A stretch of 61,177 nucleotides of DNA from Rufibacter sediminis. GTDB taxonomy: Bacteria; Bacteroidota; Bacteroidia; Cytophagales; Hymenobacteraceae. Each line of letters starts with the position of its first letter. Within the stretch, counting starts at the first letter, position 1. The notes under the pieces were generated by a model. It saw only the letters and a list, made by a program, of their open reading frames with translations, had not been told where the DNA came from and made no database searches. A program made the translations under genes and the position numbers. This document shows positions 33,142 to 41,979 of this stretch, piece after piece. The stretch is from contig NZ_JACOAF010000061.1 in NCBI RefSeq assembly GCF_014269285.1, forward strand, positions 1 through 61,177, given 5' to 3'.

Positions 33142-35298
33142 TTACTTCAGCTGCTCGTCAAAGTACTGGGTCACTTTTTTATACAAATGCACACGGTCTT
33201 TGCCGCCCACGTTGTGCGGATGGCCCGGGTACACGAAGTAATCCAGCAGAATGCCTTCGTCTACGGCTTTTTTCAGGAAGGAAAGGCTGTGCTGCCACAC
33301 CACCACATCGTCTACGGTGCCATGGATCATGAGCAGCTTGCCTTTGAGGTTCTTCACGTGGTTAAGCAGGTTGGCCTGCTCAAAGCCCTGCGGATTTTCC
33401 TGGGGCGTATCCATGTAGCGCTCGGTGTACATGATTTCGTAGAGGCGCCAGTCAATCACGGGGCCACCGGCAATACCTACCTTGAAGACGCCGGGCTGTT
33501 TGAGCATGAGGGAGGTGGTCATGAAGCCGCCGTAGCTCCAGCCGTGCACACCTAAGCGGTTCACGTCTACGTACGGCAGGCTTTTGAGGTATTCCACGCC
33601 TTTCATCTGGTCACTGACCTCGGGCACGCCCACCTGCCGGAAAATGGCCTGCTCAAAGGCACGGCCTCTATCGGCGGAGCCGCGGTTGTCCAGGGAGAAC
33701 ACAATGTAGCCTTTCTGGGCCATGAGCTGCATCCAGAGGTTAGAGCCGCCCAGCCAACTGTTGTTGATCATCTGCAGGTGCGGGCCGCCGTACACGTACA
33801 CCACCACTGGGTACTTTTTCTTCTCATCGAAGTTAGGCGGCGTGATCATGCGGCAGTAGAGGTCGGTGCCATCCTCGCCCTTGATGGGGAAGAGGGTGGT
33901 CTCGCCCAGTTGATAATCCTGCAACGGATTCTGCGCCACTAACAGGGTTTTGGTCACTCTTCCGGCCTCGGTGTCCAGAATACGGATGGTGCGGGGCGTA
34001 ACGGGGCTGCTGTAGTTGTCAATGAAATACTGCCCGGTTGGGCTGAAGGACACGTTGTGCACGCCGCTGCCCTGGGTGAGCCTTCCGGTACGGCCGGTGC
34101 TGAGTTCCACGGCGTAGAAGTGGCGCTCCAGCGGGCTCTCGGCGGTGGAGGTGTAGTACGCTTCGCGGCCATTTTGGTCAAAACCCACCAAATCTTTGAC
34201 CACCCACTCGCCTTTGGTCAACTGGCGGATTAGCTTGCCACTGGTGTTGTAGAGGTACAGGTGGTCAAATCCGTCGCGCTCGCTGATCCAGACAAACTGG
34301 TCGGGGTGGCCGGGCACGAAGTACATGGGGTGCTCGGGCTCCACCCATTTGTCGTTTTTCTCCTCAAACAAGGTTTTCACAAAGGCGCCGGTGGCGGCAT
34401 CGTATTGGTTCAGCCACATCTGGTTCTGGGCGCGGTTCACCACGGCCAGGTAAATGGATTTTTCGTCGGGGCTCCAAGTCAGGTTGGTGAGGTACTGCTC
34501 GGCGGGCTCGCCGGTTTTCAGGAAGATGGTTTTGCCCGAGGCCACATTATATACGCCTACCGTCACGTGGTGGCTTTTACCGCCCGCCATGGGGTATTTG
34601 ATGTTGTTGAGTTTGGCGGGCACCGGGGCCACTTCCACCAGCGGATAATCGGTGACCATGGTCTGATCCATGCGATAATACGCCAGGCTGTTGCCGCTGG
34701 GGCTCCAGAACGTGCCTTTGGAGATACCAAACTCAGAACGGTGCGCAGCTTGTCCGTTCACAATCTCGGGATTACTTTCCTGAGTGATTTGCACGTTCTC
34801 TTTGCCCGCTTGGGAGATGAACAGGTTCTGCGCTTTGGTGTAGGCGGCCCGCTGCTTGTTGGGGGAGAAATCGACGTTCTCGGCGGCGGCATCCAGTTTA
34901 TACAACGCCTGGGCGTTTTTGCTTTGCAGGTGGTAGCGGTATACAGCGCCGCTCTGCTTCAGGAGCAGTTCCTGGCCGTTAATCCATTGCAACCCGTTCA
35001 CGTTGGAAACTTTGGCGCCTCCAGCTTTCTCCAGCGCCGCGTTCAGATCGGTTACCGATAGTACGGGACGGGCATTTTCCCGCACGTTTCCACGCAGCAG
35101 CTGGTCCATTTTGTCGCTCACGTAGCTGAAGTCGTTGGTGCCGGGCACCCAGGTGAGCTGGCGGAGGTTAGCCGGGGTGAGGGCCGGGTTCAGGAAGGCG
35201 TCTTCCATGGTGAGTAACTTCTGCTGGCCGGAGACCGGACCAGTAGAAAGAAGCGACAGCCAGAGCAGGGCTATCCAGGCAAGCGGTTGTTTATGCAT
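33142..35298 (-). CDS. S9 family peptidase (DPP IV-like)
   Basis: 718 residues with a signal peptide (1-25, cut after VSG). N-terminal DPP IV-type beta-propeller (about 35-470), then an alpha/beta hydrolase domain with catalytic Ser in GWSYGGFMTT (about 588), Asp in HGTVDDVV (about 661) and His in GHPHNVGGKDR (about 693). Probably a periplasmic dipeptidyl peptidase that removes X-Pro or similar dipeptides. The ATG at 35298 is chosen for its signal peptide; the earlier in-frame start at 35379 would include a dispersed repeat. A -7-like box (CAAAAATA on the plus strand) lies at 35377-35384. Confidence 0.93.
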   Translation of the reverse strand: MHKQPLAWIALLWLSLLSTGPVSGQQKLLTMEDAFLNPALTPANLRQLTWVPGTNDFSYVSDKMDQLLRGNVRENARPVLSVTDLNAALEKAGGAKVSNVNGLQWINGQELLLKQSGAVYRYHLQSKNAQALYKLDAAAENVDFSPNKQRAAYTKAQNLFISQAGKENVQITQESNPEIVNGQAAHRSEFGISKGTFWSPSGNSLAYYRMDQTMVTDYPLVEVAPVPAKLNNIKYPMAGGKSHHVTVGVYNVASGKTIFLKTGEPAEQYLTNLTWSPDEKSIYLAVVNRAQNQMWLNQYDAATGAFVKTLFEEKNDKWVEPEHPMYFVPGHPDQFVWISERDGFDHLYLYNTSGKLIRQLTKGEWVVKDLVGFDQNGREAYYTSTAESPLERHFYAVELSTGRTGRLTQGSGVHNVSFSPTGQYFIDNYSSPVTPRTIRILDTEAGRVTKTLLVAQNPLQDYQLGETTLFPIKGEDGTDLYCRMITPPNFDEKKKYPVVVYVYGGPHLQMINNSWLGGSNLWMQLMAQKGYIVFSLDNRGSADRGRAFEQAIFRQVGVPEVSDQMKGVEYLKSLPYVDVNRLGVHGWSYGGFMTTSLMLKQPGVFKVGIAGGPVIDWRLYEIMYTERYMDTPQENPQGFEQANLLNHVKNLKGKLLMIHGTVDDVVVWQHSLSFLKKAVDEGILLDYFVYPGHPHNVGGKDRVHLYKKVTQYFDEQLK

Positions 35299-35301
35299 GT
35301 T

Positions 35302-35340
35302 GGTTTTGGGGTTGTGATTGGAAAAACAGGCGCAAAACGC
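35302..35340. repeat. Dispersed palindrome copy in S9 leader
   Basis: GGTTTTGGGG, central GTGATTGGAAAAAC, then AGGCGCAAAACGC; left arm eroded. It begins only 3 nt before the S9 ATG, closer than other copies. Confidence 0.5.
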
Positions 35341-35486
35341 GTGGATGGCAATCCCTTCTGCGCCGGATTCTTTTCTCAAAAATAAGGCTAAACTACCTTT
35401 TTTTCAGGAACAAGCGGCGCTTTTTAACTGTTTTACTTCAGCTGAGGCTCACGCAGAGAGGACTTCCTAAACTCAGGTTAATTGTT

Positions 35487-35494
35487 TAATTTTG
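35487..35494 (+). promoter_or_regulatory. -7 box of a probably leaderless clpS promoter
   Basis: TAATTTTG, a perfect Bacteroidota -7 box, ends 4 nt before the clpS ATG. The transcript would begin at or next to the start codon. No clear -33 TTG. Confidence 0.5.
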
Positions 35495-35498
35495 TGTT

Positions 35499-35780
35499 AT
35501 GGACATTCTAACTGAAATTCTGGAGCAGGAAGACGTGCTGTTGTTGGAGGAAACCACTGACATGCGCGAGCTGGTGGTGTACAACGATGACGTGAATACG
35601 TTTGAGCATGTGATCAATACGCTGGTGCAGGTCTGCCGCCACACACAGGAACAGGCCGAGCAATGTACCATGCTGATCCACTACAAAGGGAAGTGCACCG
35701 TGAAACTGGGCACCTTCACTGAGTTGGAAATCATGTGCACTGCCATCCATGACCGGGGTATCTCAGCGGATATCGTTTAA
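35499..35780 (+). CDS. clpS: ATP-dependent Clp protease adaptor ClpS
   Basis: 93 residues. ClpS delivers N-end-rule substrates to the ClpA(C)P protease. The core signature is present: LVVYNDDVNTFEHVINTLVQ (with the N-degron pocket Asp-Asp and following Thr/Val), MLIHYKGKCTVKLG and the C-terminal MCTAIHDRGISADIV. Some 30 N-terminal residues are acidic and variable, as usual. recR begins 15 nt after the stop, so both are very likely one operon, a pairing without an obvious functional reason. Confidence 0.95.
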   Translation: MDILTEILEQEDVLLLEETTDMRELVVYNDDVNTFEHVINTLVQVCRHTQEQAEQCTMLIHYKGKCTVKLGTFTELEIMCTAIHDRGISADIV

Positions 35781-35795
35781 CCCTGACTTATCTGG

Positions 35796-36404
35796 ATGAA
35801 TTTCCCTTCTAAGCTGATTGAGAATGCGGTAGAAGAGTTGGCCAAATTACCCGGCGTGGGCAAGAAAACCGCCCTTCGCCTGGTGTTGCACCTGCTCAAA
35901 GCCGAAACCGAAGATACCAAACAACTTTCTGAGGCCCTGGTGCGCATGCGCACCGGCATCCGGTACTGCAAAACCTGTCACAACATCTCTGACCAGGAAG
36001 TCTGCGGCATCTGTGCCAATCCGCTCCGCGACCGCGCCCTGCTGTGCGTGGTGAGTGACATGCGCGACGTGATCGCTATTGAGAACACGGCCCAATTCAA
36101 AGGCGTCTACCACGTGCTGGGCGGCGTCATTTCTCCGCTGGAAGGCGTGGGGCCCTCAGACCTGCACATTCAATCACTGGTGGAGCGGCTGCCCAACTCC
36201 GGGGTGAAAGAGATCATCTTGGCCCTGAGCCCCACCATGGAAGGCGACACCACGGCCTTTTACCTCACCCGTAAACTGAAGGACTACCCGGCTCGCATTT
36301 CCAGCATTGCTAGGGGCGTGCCGGTGGGCGGCGAACTGGAGTACACCGACGAGATTACCCTGGGGCGCAGTATTCTGGACCGCACGGCGTACAGCCAGAT
36401 CTAA
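35796..36404 (+). CDS. recR: Recombination mediator RecR
   Basis: 202 residues, full length. RecR loads RecA onto gapped DNA together with RecF/RecO. Seen: N-terminal helix-hairpin-helix (LPGVGKKTALRLVLHLL), the four-cysteine zinc finger CKTCHNISDQEVCGIC, and the Toprim domain (LCVVSDMRDVIAIE ... YHVLGGVISPLEGVGP, LALSPTMEGDTTAFYL). C-terminal VPVGGELEYTDEITL is diagnostic. Second gene after clpS. Confidence 0.97.
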   Translation: MNFPSKLIENAVEELAKLPGVGKKTALRLVLHLLKAETEDTKQLSEALVRMRTGIRYCKTCHNISDQEVCGICANPLRDRALLCVVSDMRDVIAIENTAQFKGVYHVLGGVISPLEGVGPSDLHIQSLVERLPNSGVKEIILALSPTMEGDTTAFYLTRKLKDYPARISSIARGVPVGGELEYTDEITLGRSILDRTAYSQI

Positions 36405-36442
36405 GCTTTTGACTTATTTTTATGAAAACAGGCCAGAAACGG
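36405..36442. repeat. Dispersed palindrome copy
   Basis: GCTTTTGACTTATTTTTAT then GAAAACAGGCCAGAAACGG; the copy starts directly at the recR stop codon. Confidence 0.7.
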
Positions 36443-36449
36443 CCAATGG

Positions 36450-36476
36450 GCAGGAACTTGAGTTCCTGCTTTTTTT
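36450..36476 (+). terminator. Terminator of clpS-recR
   Basis: GCAGGAAC TTGA GTTCCTGC followed by seven T. Perfect stem. Confidence 0.92.
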
Positions 36477-36552
36477 ATGTTTGTCGTTCTTTTCTGAACT
36501 TACCAAGCTATTGCCTTCCTGTGTGTATCTTTAAACGACCCAACGTTCGCGC

Positions 36553-38460
36553 TTGAAAGACCTCTCCGTCATTATTGTCAATTACAACGTCAGCTATTTC
36601 CTGGAGCAATGCCTGCTTTCCGTCCGGAGAGCCGCGCAGAAGCTGCGGGTAGAGGTGTTTGTGGTAGACAACAATTCCGTGGACGGATCAGTGGAGATGG
36701 TGCAGCGGCGGTTCCCCGAGGTCATTCTGCTGGCCAACAAAGAGAACCTGGGCTTTTCCAAGGCCAATAACCAGGCCATCCGGCAGGCGCAGGGCAAGTA
36801 CGTGCTGCTCCTCAACCCCGACACGGTGGTGGAGGAAGACACTTTTCTCAAATGCTTCCGGTTCATGGAAGCGAATCCAGCGGCCGGGGCCTTGGGCGTG
36901 AAGATGATGGACGGCGCGGGCAAGTTCCTGCCGGAGTCCAAGCGCGGGCTGCCCACGCCTTGGGTCGCATTCTCCAAGGTGTTTGGGTTGGCGGCCCTGT
37001 TCCCGGCATCGGCGGTGTTCAATCGCTACCATTTGGGCCATTTACCCGCGGACGAGGTGCACAAAATAGACATCCTGGCCGGGGCCTTCATGTTCATGCG
37101 CGCCGAAGCGCTCCAGAAAGTAGGCCTGCTGGACGAGGACTTCTTCATGTACGGCGAGGACATCGACCTTTCTTACCGTATCAAGGAAGGTGGCTTTGAC
37201 GTCTACTATTTCCCCGAGACGCGCATCATCCACTACAAAGGCGAAAGCACCCGCAAAACCAGCGTGAACTACGTGTTTATGTTCTACCGGGCCATGATGG
37301 TGTTCGCCGAAAAACATTTCAGCGGCCGCCAGGCACGGCTGTATTCCTTGCTGATCCGGTGGGCCATTTACCTGCGAGCGGCCCTCGCGCTGCTGTTCAG
37401 GGGGGTGAAACAAGTATTGCCGCTGCTGCTGGACGGCTTATGCCTAGTGCTGGGGGCCTTATTGGGAGAAAAAGTAGTGCCTGATCCGTTGTCCTTGGAG
37501 GTGTCGCCTATGTGGGGGGCATATTTGGCGGTGTGGCTGGGAACGGCCTTCTTCAGCGGGGCCTATGATCAACCTACGCGCTTGTACCGGTTGGTGAGGG
37601 GCATGCTGTGGGGCAGTATTCTGCTCATGGCCTTTTCCAGCATCGTCTCAGTGGTGGGCGAGACCAATAAAAAGCATTTGCTGGTGGCCGTGTTGGTGGG
37701 GCTGGTGGGCATGACGCTCTGGCGGCTGGTGTGGCATTTCAAAACCTACGGACACTGGCGGTTCGGGGAGCCCAAGGCCAAGCGCATTGCGGTGGTGGGC
37801 AGCGACAAAGAAGTGAAACGGGCTTCCAATCTGTTGCGGCAGGCCGGAGCCCAGGAACCCCTAGCCCGCCTGGAACCGCAGCACACGCCCGCCGATTTGC
37901 GGCAGATCAGGGAGGTGATCGAAATCTACAAAATCAACGAGCTCATCTTCTGCGGGAAAGACCTGGCCGTCTCCCAGATCATTGAGTGGATGGTGCAGAT
38001 CCACAACAGCGCCGTGGAATTCAAGATTCTGCCCGAGAACAGCGCCTACATTATCGGGTCTTCCTCCAAGAACGCTCCCGGCGATTATTACGCCCTGCAC
38101 ATTGAAGTCAATCTCCTGAACCCGTATTACCGCCGGAACAAAGCCGTGCTGAATTCGCTGGTCAGTGCCCTGTTGCTGGTTTTGTCGCCTTTCCTGATCT
38201 GGCGGATCAACAGAAAAAGGCAGTTTTTGAAAAACTGCCTCGGAAACCTGGTGGGCGTTTACCAATGGGTAGGCCTGAAAGCCACGGCCACGCCAGAATC
38301 CAAGCCAGCCATCTTGTCGCCGGTAGATAAAGTCTCAGGGCGGCGCATCAGTCCGGCCGCTGCCCGGCAGATGGAGGTCATCTACGCCAAGGACTACACG
38401 CCCTACGCCGATCTGCTGATCCTGTCCCGTAATATTTCCAATCTGGGCAGATCAGCTTAG
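36553..38460 (+). CDS. GT2 glycosyltransferase fused to a membrane/Rossmann module
   Basis: 635 residues. N-terminal family 2 glycosyltransferase of the rhamnosyl type (1-260): LSVIIVNYNV, VVDNNSVDGS, LLNPDTVVE (D-x-D site) and YGEDIDLSYRI. Then about four hydrophobic spans (about 265-395), a Rossmann-like stretch RIAVVGSDKEVKRASN with ELIFCGKDLAVSQIIEWM (about 413-500), another hydrophobic span near 535-552 and a basic tail. The second half resembles the front part of WbaP/WcaJ-type phosphoglycosyltransferases but lacks their catalytic sugar-transferase domain. Start is TTG: an in-frame stop lies just upstream and the conserved sheet begins four residues later. Likely envelope polysaccharide or glycolipid synthesis. 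Confidence 0.86.
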   Translation: MKDLSVIIVNYNVSYFLEQCLLSVRRAAQKLRVEVFVVDNNSVDGSVEMVQRRFPEVILLANKENLGFSKANNQAIRQAQGKYVLLLNPDTVVEEDTFLKCFRFMEANPAAGALGVKMMDGAGKFLPESKRGLPTPWVAFSKVFGLAALFPASAVFNRYHLGHLPADEVHKIDILAGAFMFMRAEALQKVGLLDEDFFMYGEDIDLSYRIKEGGFDVYYFPETRIIHYKGESTRKTSVNYVFMFYRAMMVFAEKHFSGRQARLYSLLIRWAIYLRAALALLFRGVKQVLPLLLDGLCLVLGALLGEKVVPDPLSLEVSPMWGAYLAVWLGTAFFSGAYDQPTRLYRLVRGMLWGSILLMAFSSIVSVVGETNKKHLLVAVLVGLVGMTLWRLVWHFKTYGHWRFGEPKAKRIAVVGSDKEVKRASNLLRQAGAQEPLARLEPQHTPADLRQIREVIEIYKINELIFCGKDLAVSQIIEWMVQIHNSAVEFKILPENSAYIIGSSSKNAPGDYYALHIEVNLLNPYYRRNKAVLNSLVSALLLVLSPFLIWRINRKRQFLKNCLGNLVGVYQWVGLKATATPESKPAILSPVDKVSGRRISPAAARQMEVIYAKDYTPYADLLILSRNISNLGRSA

Positions 38461-38576
38461 AAAACAAAACTCTTTCAAACAAGGCAAGTAGCAGCAGCGC
38501 ATTCAGCTAAATCGCAGGTTTATTTGGCGGGAACAATCTAAAAGTAGGCGAATACGCAAAAGCTGATAGCTACCCG

Positions 38577-38616
38577 CTGTTTTTGGCCCGTGTTTTCAGG
38601 AAAAGCTGTAAAAGAG
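38577..38616. repeat. Dispersed palindrome copy
   Basis: CTGTTTTTGGCCC, central GTGTTTTCAGGAAAAG, then CTGTAAAAGAG. Confidence 0.6.
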
Positions 38617-38694
38617 CATGAAAAGTGGCGTGCCAAAGCCTGGCGCATGTCCTCCCCCAACGTAATCCTCATTCGGCCTCGCGGGTTGTCTACC

Positions 38695-39099
38695 CTAATC
38701 CTTACTAGCAAATAACTGCTCGTTAGGTCTGTCTTGTCCTATTACTCCATCTCTATGGGCTAATCCCCACGCGAGCATCGTATCTACTACATTGATCAGA
38801 TTTTTGCCAGATTCGGTTAAGGTGTATTCTATTAGGACCGGCGTTTTGTTAAACACCTTGCGCTGCACAATACCGTTAATCTCCAGTTCTTTCAGTTCTT
38901 TTGAAAGCATCCTGGGAGTGATCTTCTCTATATTGTCCTGTAAATCTTTAAACCGGCTTCTTCCATACAGTAAGGAAGCAATTATCGGGAGCTTCCATTT
39001 CCCGCTAATCACCTGAAGCGTATCGGTCAAGGCAAGGATGAATTGCCTAGGGCATTGCTGTAACTTTTCCTCCTCTACTAATTTCTTAAAGTCGCTCAC
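38695..39099 (-). CDS. HxlR family transcriptional regulator
   Basis: 135 residues from a GTG start. Winged-helix HxlR domain: CPRQFILALTDTLQVISGKW, LLYGRSRFKDLQDNI, ITPRMLSKELKELEING and YTLTESGKNL. HxlR regulators of this type often sense quinones or electrophiles through a Cys; one Cys is seen (QQCPRQF). An in-frame ATG at 39165 would give 156 residues, but a well-formed promoter (39127-39157) and a palindrome lie inside that extension, so the GTG at 39099 is preferred. Divergent from a QorB-like reductase, which it probably controls. Confidence 0.88.
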   Translation of the reverse strand: MSDFKKLVEEEKLQQCPRQFILALTDTLQVISGKWKLPIIASLLYGRSRFKDLQDNIEKITPRMLSKELKELEINGIVQRKVFNKTPVLIEYTLTESGKNLINVVDTMLAWGLAHRDGVIGQDRPNEQLFASKD

Positions 39100-39121
39100 A
39101 GTGAAGTTTCTAAGTGGTTTA

Positions 39122-39172
39122 CTATACAAAAGTATAGGAGTTCTTTTTAAGAAACAACTATACATACTATAG
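39122..39172. promoter_or_regulatory. Divergent promoter with two operator palindromes
   Basis: CTATACAAAAGTATAG (39122-39137) and CTATACATACTATAG (39158-39172) share the half-site CTATA and lie about 35 bp apart. On the minus strand, TTG (39155-39157), 20 nt and TACTTTTG (39127-39134) make a near-ideal Bacteroidota promoter for the HxlR gene, overlapped by the first palindrome. On the plus strand TAAATTCG (39173-39180) adjoins the second palindrome and could serve the reductase gene. Binding by the HxlR protein is inferred. Confidence 0.7.
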
Positions 39173-39213
39173 TAAATTCGTCAACTTGCCGCTCCACTAA
39201 TCAAAAAGCAACC

Positions 39214-40116
39214 ATGATTCTAATTACAGGAGCAACCGGAAATTTTGGCTCTAAAGCCATACAGCACTTATTAAACAAAGGGGTAGCCGCTAAAGACATT
39301 GCCGCATTGGTAAGAGACGGAGAGGACGCCCAGCCTTTGAAAGACAAAGGTATTCAGGTGAGAATGGGAGATTATGCAGACGTAGAATCCATGCGCAAAG
39401 CCTTTGCGGGCGTTGATAAACTGTTATTGATTTCCAGTAGTGACCGGGGCCCGGTTGAAAACCGAACAAAGCACCACATCAACGCGATTACCGCAGCCAA
39501 AGACGCAAACGTACAGCACATCGCCTACACTTCTTTCGTGAGAAAGCCCGGCTACGAAGCTTCTGCCATTGCTGACTTTGAGAATTCTCACGTGGCGTCA
39601 GAGAAGTTTCTTAAAGAAAGTGGGATCAAGTATACCATTCTCCAGAATGGCATTTACCAGGAAATGATTCTAGCCTTTATTGGGGAAAAGGTAGCCGAAA
39701 CAGGGACTATTTTATTTCCCGCAGCTGGAGGGAAAGCCAGCTGGGTACTACGGGAAGAACTAGCCGAGGCGGCTGTTAACGTATTAACGACCGAAGGCCA
39801 TGAAAACAGGACGTACAATCTGACCCACAACGCATCAGTGGGTTTTGAAGAAATTGCGAACTATATTTCTGAGGCAGTAGGCCAGGAGATTAAGTACCTT
39901 TCCCCCAAGGTGGAAGAGTTTAAAGCTATTCTGGAGAAAGCAGGTGTGCCAGAGCTGTACATTGGCATGTTTGTCATGTGGGGCACAGCTGTGGCCGAAG
40001 GCATGATGGATTTGGAGGATACCACGTTGGAGTCTTTACTGGGCAGAAAACCCACTACCGTGCAACAGTTTATTGAGCAGGTGTACAAGACCGTTAGCGT
40101 TGAAAATATTCACTAA
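39214..40116 (+). CDS. NmrA/QorB-like NAD(P)-binding oxidoreductase
   Basis: 300 residues, atypical SDR of the NmrA / QOR2 type: MILITGATGNFGSKAI (NAD(P) loop), AALVRDGEDA, MGDYADVESMRKAFAGVDKLLLISS, and the QOR2-like AYTSFVRKPG, ILQNGIYQEM. QorB-type enzymes reduce quinones with NADPH. It lies divergent from an HxlR regulator with shared operators, the usual set-up for quinone or electrophile response. Codon use is more AT-rich than in flanking genes, so this pair may have been acquired as a unit. Confidence 0.88.
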   Translation: MILITGATGNFGSKAIQHLLNKGVAAKDIAALVRDGEDAQPLKDKGIQVRMGDYADVESMRKAFAGVDKLLLISSSDRGPVENRTKHHINAITAAKDANVQHIAYTSFVRKPGYEASAIADFENSHVASEKFLKESGIKYTILQNGIYQEMILAFIGEKVAETGTILFPAAGGKASWVLREELAEAAVNVLTTEGHENRTYNLTHNASVGFEEIANYISEAVGQEIKYLSPKVEEFKAILEKAGVPELYIGMFVMWGTAVAEGMMDLEDTTLESLLGRKPTTVQQFIEQVYKTVSVENIH

Positions 40117-40235
40117 TTCAATAGCCTGGCATTTGCAGGAATACGGTTAGCCAGCAATGTTCAAAGTAGTTGAAGGTATTTTCCCAGTACAGAGTGAGCG
40201 GCTACCTGGGTTGTTCACTTTGTACAGGACCCCAT

Positions 40236-40271
40236 CGGGGCTTCCTCTCTACTGAGAGGAAGCCCCGTTTT
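40236..40271 (+). terminator. Terminator downstream of the QorB-like gene
   Basis: CGGGGCTTCCTCTC and GAGAGGAAGCCCCG around TACT, then TTTT; perfect 14-bp stem, about 120 nt after the stop. Confidence 0.88.
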
Positions 40272-40686
40272 GGGAAAGCCAGCACCATCGGGGCCGCTTT
40301 CTGGAAGCGCAATAAGGAAATCCCTTGAAATGCGAAAACCACAAAAGATAACCAGTAAAAGAACTAACTGCCTTGGCAGAAGTTTGGTGTATTGCCCAGC
40401 CCTGACCAGTATAACCCACAGAAAAGGGTAGAAGCGCTGCCTTTCAGCAACTGTGTGTATCAACCCTGCGCGTGCCGCCCGACTTTATCATTAGGTGTTT
40501 TCGGCCTGATTTTGAGAAAACAGGCAAAAAGAGCTGACAGTAGAAATTTGGAAACAAAGTGACCGCAAATGAAAAAGCGCGGGAAGCGTTAAAGGGCAAT
40601 TCTGACGTTGAGTAGCTGCCTTATTAATCACTATTTTAACAGAATCAACCCTTAAACTCCTTACGTATTAATTAAATATGCGCGCA
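40272..40686. other. Gene-free interval
   Basis: Over 400 nt between a terminator and the aminotransferase promoter. It holds one dispersed palindrome (40495-40533) and no convincing gene; an 82-codon minus-strand frame here overlaps the terminator and has no family look. Confidence 0.55.
40495..40533. repeat. Dispersed palindrome copy
   Basis: GTGTTTTCGGCCTGATTTTGA then GAAAACAGGCAAAAAGAG. Confidence 0.68.
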
Positions 40687-40720
40687 TTTGCTGTAAAAAC
40701 AGCAAAACCTTCTAATTTTG
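40687..40720 (+). promoter_or_regulatory. Promoter of the aminotransferase gene with internal palindrome
   Basis: TTTG (40687-40690), 22 nt, TAATTTTG (40713-40720): both Bacteroidota boxes. Between them GCTGTAAAAACAGC (40690-40703) is a perfect palindrome that could bind a repressor. The ATG follows 12 nt after the -7 box, so the leader would be only a few nucleotides. Confidence 0.6.
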
Positions 40721-40732
40721 GCGCCACACCTT

Positions 40733-41956
40733 ATGTCTTCTCAAGAGATGATAACTACCGAACAAAAAGCACTTTCAGATCGCATTACCTCCCTTGCCGA
40801 GTCCCAAACCATTGCCATGGCTAAAAAAGCCCGTGAGCTGGCGGCCAAGGGAGTGGATGTGATCAACCTGAGTTTTGGAGAACCCGATTTCCAAACACCT
40901 CAATACATCAAAGACGCTGCTAAAAAAGCCATTGATGATGGCTATACCTTTTATACGCCGGTGGCCGGCTACCCAGACCTGCGCAAGGCGATCGTCGAGA
41001 AGCTGCGCCGCGACAACGGCCTGGAGTATGGCCCCGAGAACATTGTGGTGTCCACAGGAGCCAAGCAATCCATCGCCAACGCGGTGATGTGCCTGGTGAA
41101 CCCCGGCGACGAGGTGATCATCATCTCGCCGTACTGGGTGAGCTACGAGGAAGTGGTGAAACTGGCCGAGGGGATTCCGGTGCCGGTGAAAGGCTCCCTG
41201 GAAAACGATTTCAAAATCACCGCCCAGCAGCTGGAAGACGCCATTACGCCCAACACCAAGCTGGTGATGTACTCTTCGCCGTGCAACCCGACGGGCTCGG
41301 TGTTCACCAAAGACGAACTGGCAGCGTTTGCCGCCATCCTGGAGAAACATCCGCAGGTGCACGTCATCGCCGATGAGATTTACGAGTACATCAACTTCAC
41401 CGGTGAGCATTACAGCCTGGCCCGTTTTGATTCTATCAAAGACCGCGTGATCACTGTGAACGGTTTCTCTAAAGGCTACGCCATGACCGGCTGGCGCGTG
41501 GGCTACATTGCGGCCCACAAAGACATTGCCGATGCCTGTGACAAAATGCAGAGCCAGATCACCAGCGGTACCTGCTCCATCGCCCAGAAAGCCGCGCAGG
41601 CGGCCCTGGAAGGCGGACGTGCCTCGGCCGAGGAGATGAGCGCTTCTTACCTGCGCCGCCGCGACCTGGTGCTAGGGCTGATGAACGACATCCCCGGCAT
41701 TAAAACCTACGTGCCGCAGGGTGCCTTCTACATCTTCCCCGATGTGAGCGCTTACTTCGGGAAATCGGCGGGCGATATCAAGATAGAGAACGCGAACGAT
41801 CTGGCCATGTACCTGCTCAACGAGGCGCACGTGTCATTGGTGGAAGGAGGAGCCTTCGGGGCGCCGCAGTGCATCCGGTTCTCGTTTGCCGCCTCAGACG
41901 CCAAGCTGATTGAAGCCCTGGAGCGTATTAAGGCCAGTTTAGCGAAACTAAGCTAA
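40733..41956 (+). CDS. PLP-dependent aminotransferase (aspartate aminotransferase type)
   Basis: 407 residues, class I fold-type aminotransferase of the bacterial aspartate aminotransferase group. Seen: INLSFGEPDFQTP, YTPVAGYPDLRKAI, the PLP-contact VSTGAKQSIANA, SSPCNPTGSVF, ADEIYEYI (Asp to pyridine N), and the Schiff-base Lys in TVNGFSKGYAMTGWRVGY; Arg in CIRFSFA binds the substrate carboxylate. Transfers the amino group between aspartate (or a prephenate-like substrate) and 2-oxoglutarate in the cytosol. The ATG at 40733 follows the promoter; the second ATG at 40748 is a possible alternative. Confidence 0.93.
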   Translation: MSSQEMITTEQKALSDRITSLAESQTIAMAKKARELAAKGVDVINLSFGEPDFQTPQYIKDAAKKAIDDGYTFYTPVAGYPDLRKAIVEKLRRDNGLEYGPENIVVSTGAKQSIANAVMCLVNPGDEVIIISPYWVSYEEVVKLAEGIPVPVKGSLENDFKITAQQLEDAITPNTKLVMYSSPCNPTGSVFTKDELAAFAAILEKHPQVHVIADEIYEYINFTGEHYSLARFDSIKDRVITVNGFSKGYAMTGWRVGYIAAHKDIADACDKMQSQITSGTCSIAQKAAQAALEGGRASAEEMSASYLRRRDLVLGLMNDIPGIKTYVPQGAFYIFPDVSAYFGKSAGDIKIENANDLAMYLLNEAHVSLVEGGAFGAPQCIRFSFAASDAKLIEALERIKASLAKLS

Positions 41957-41979
41957 AACTGAGTCTCGCTTTTTCTTTT

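Noticed and set aside
40215..40463. 82-codon minus-strand frame downstream of the QorB-like gene
   Set aside because: It contains the perfect terminator stem at 40236-40271, has no family resemblance and no promoter-like box.
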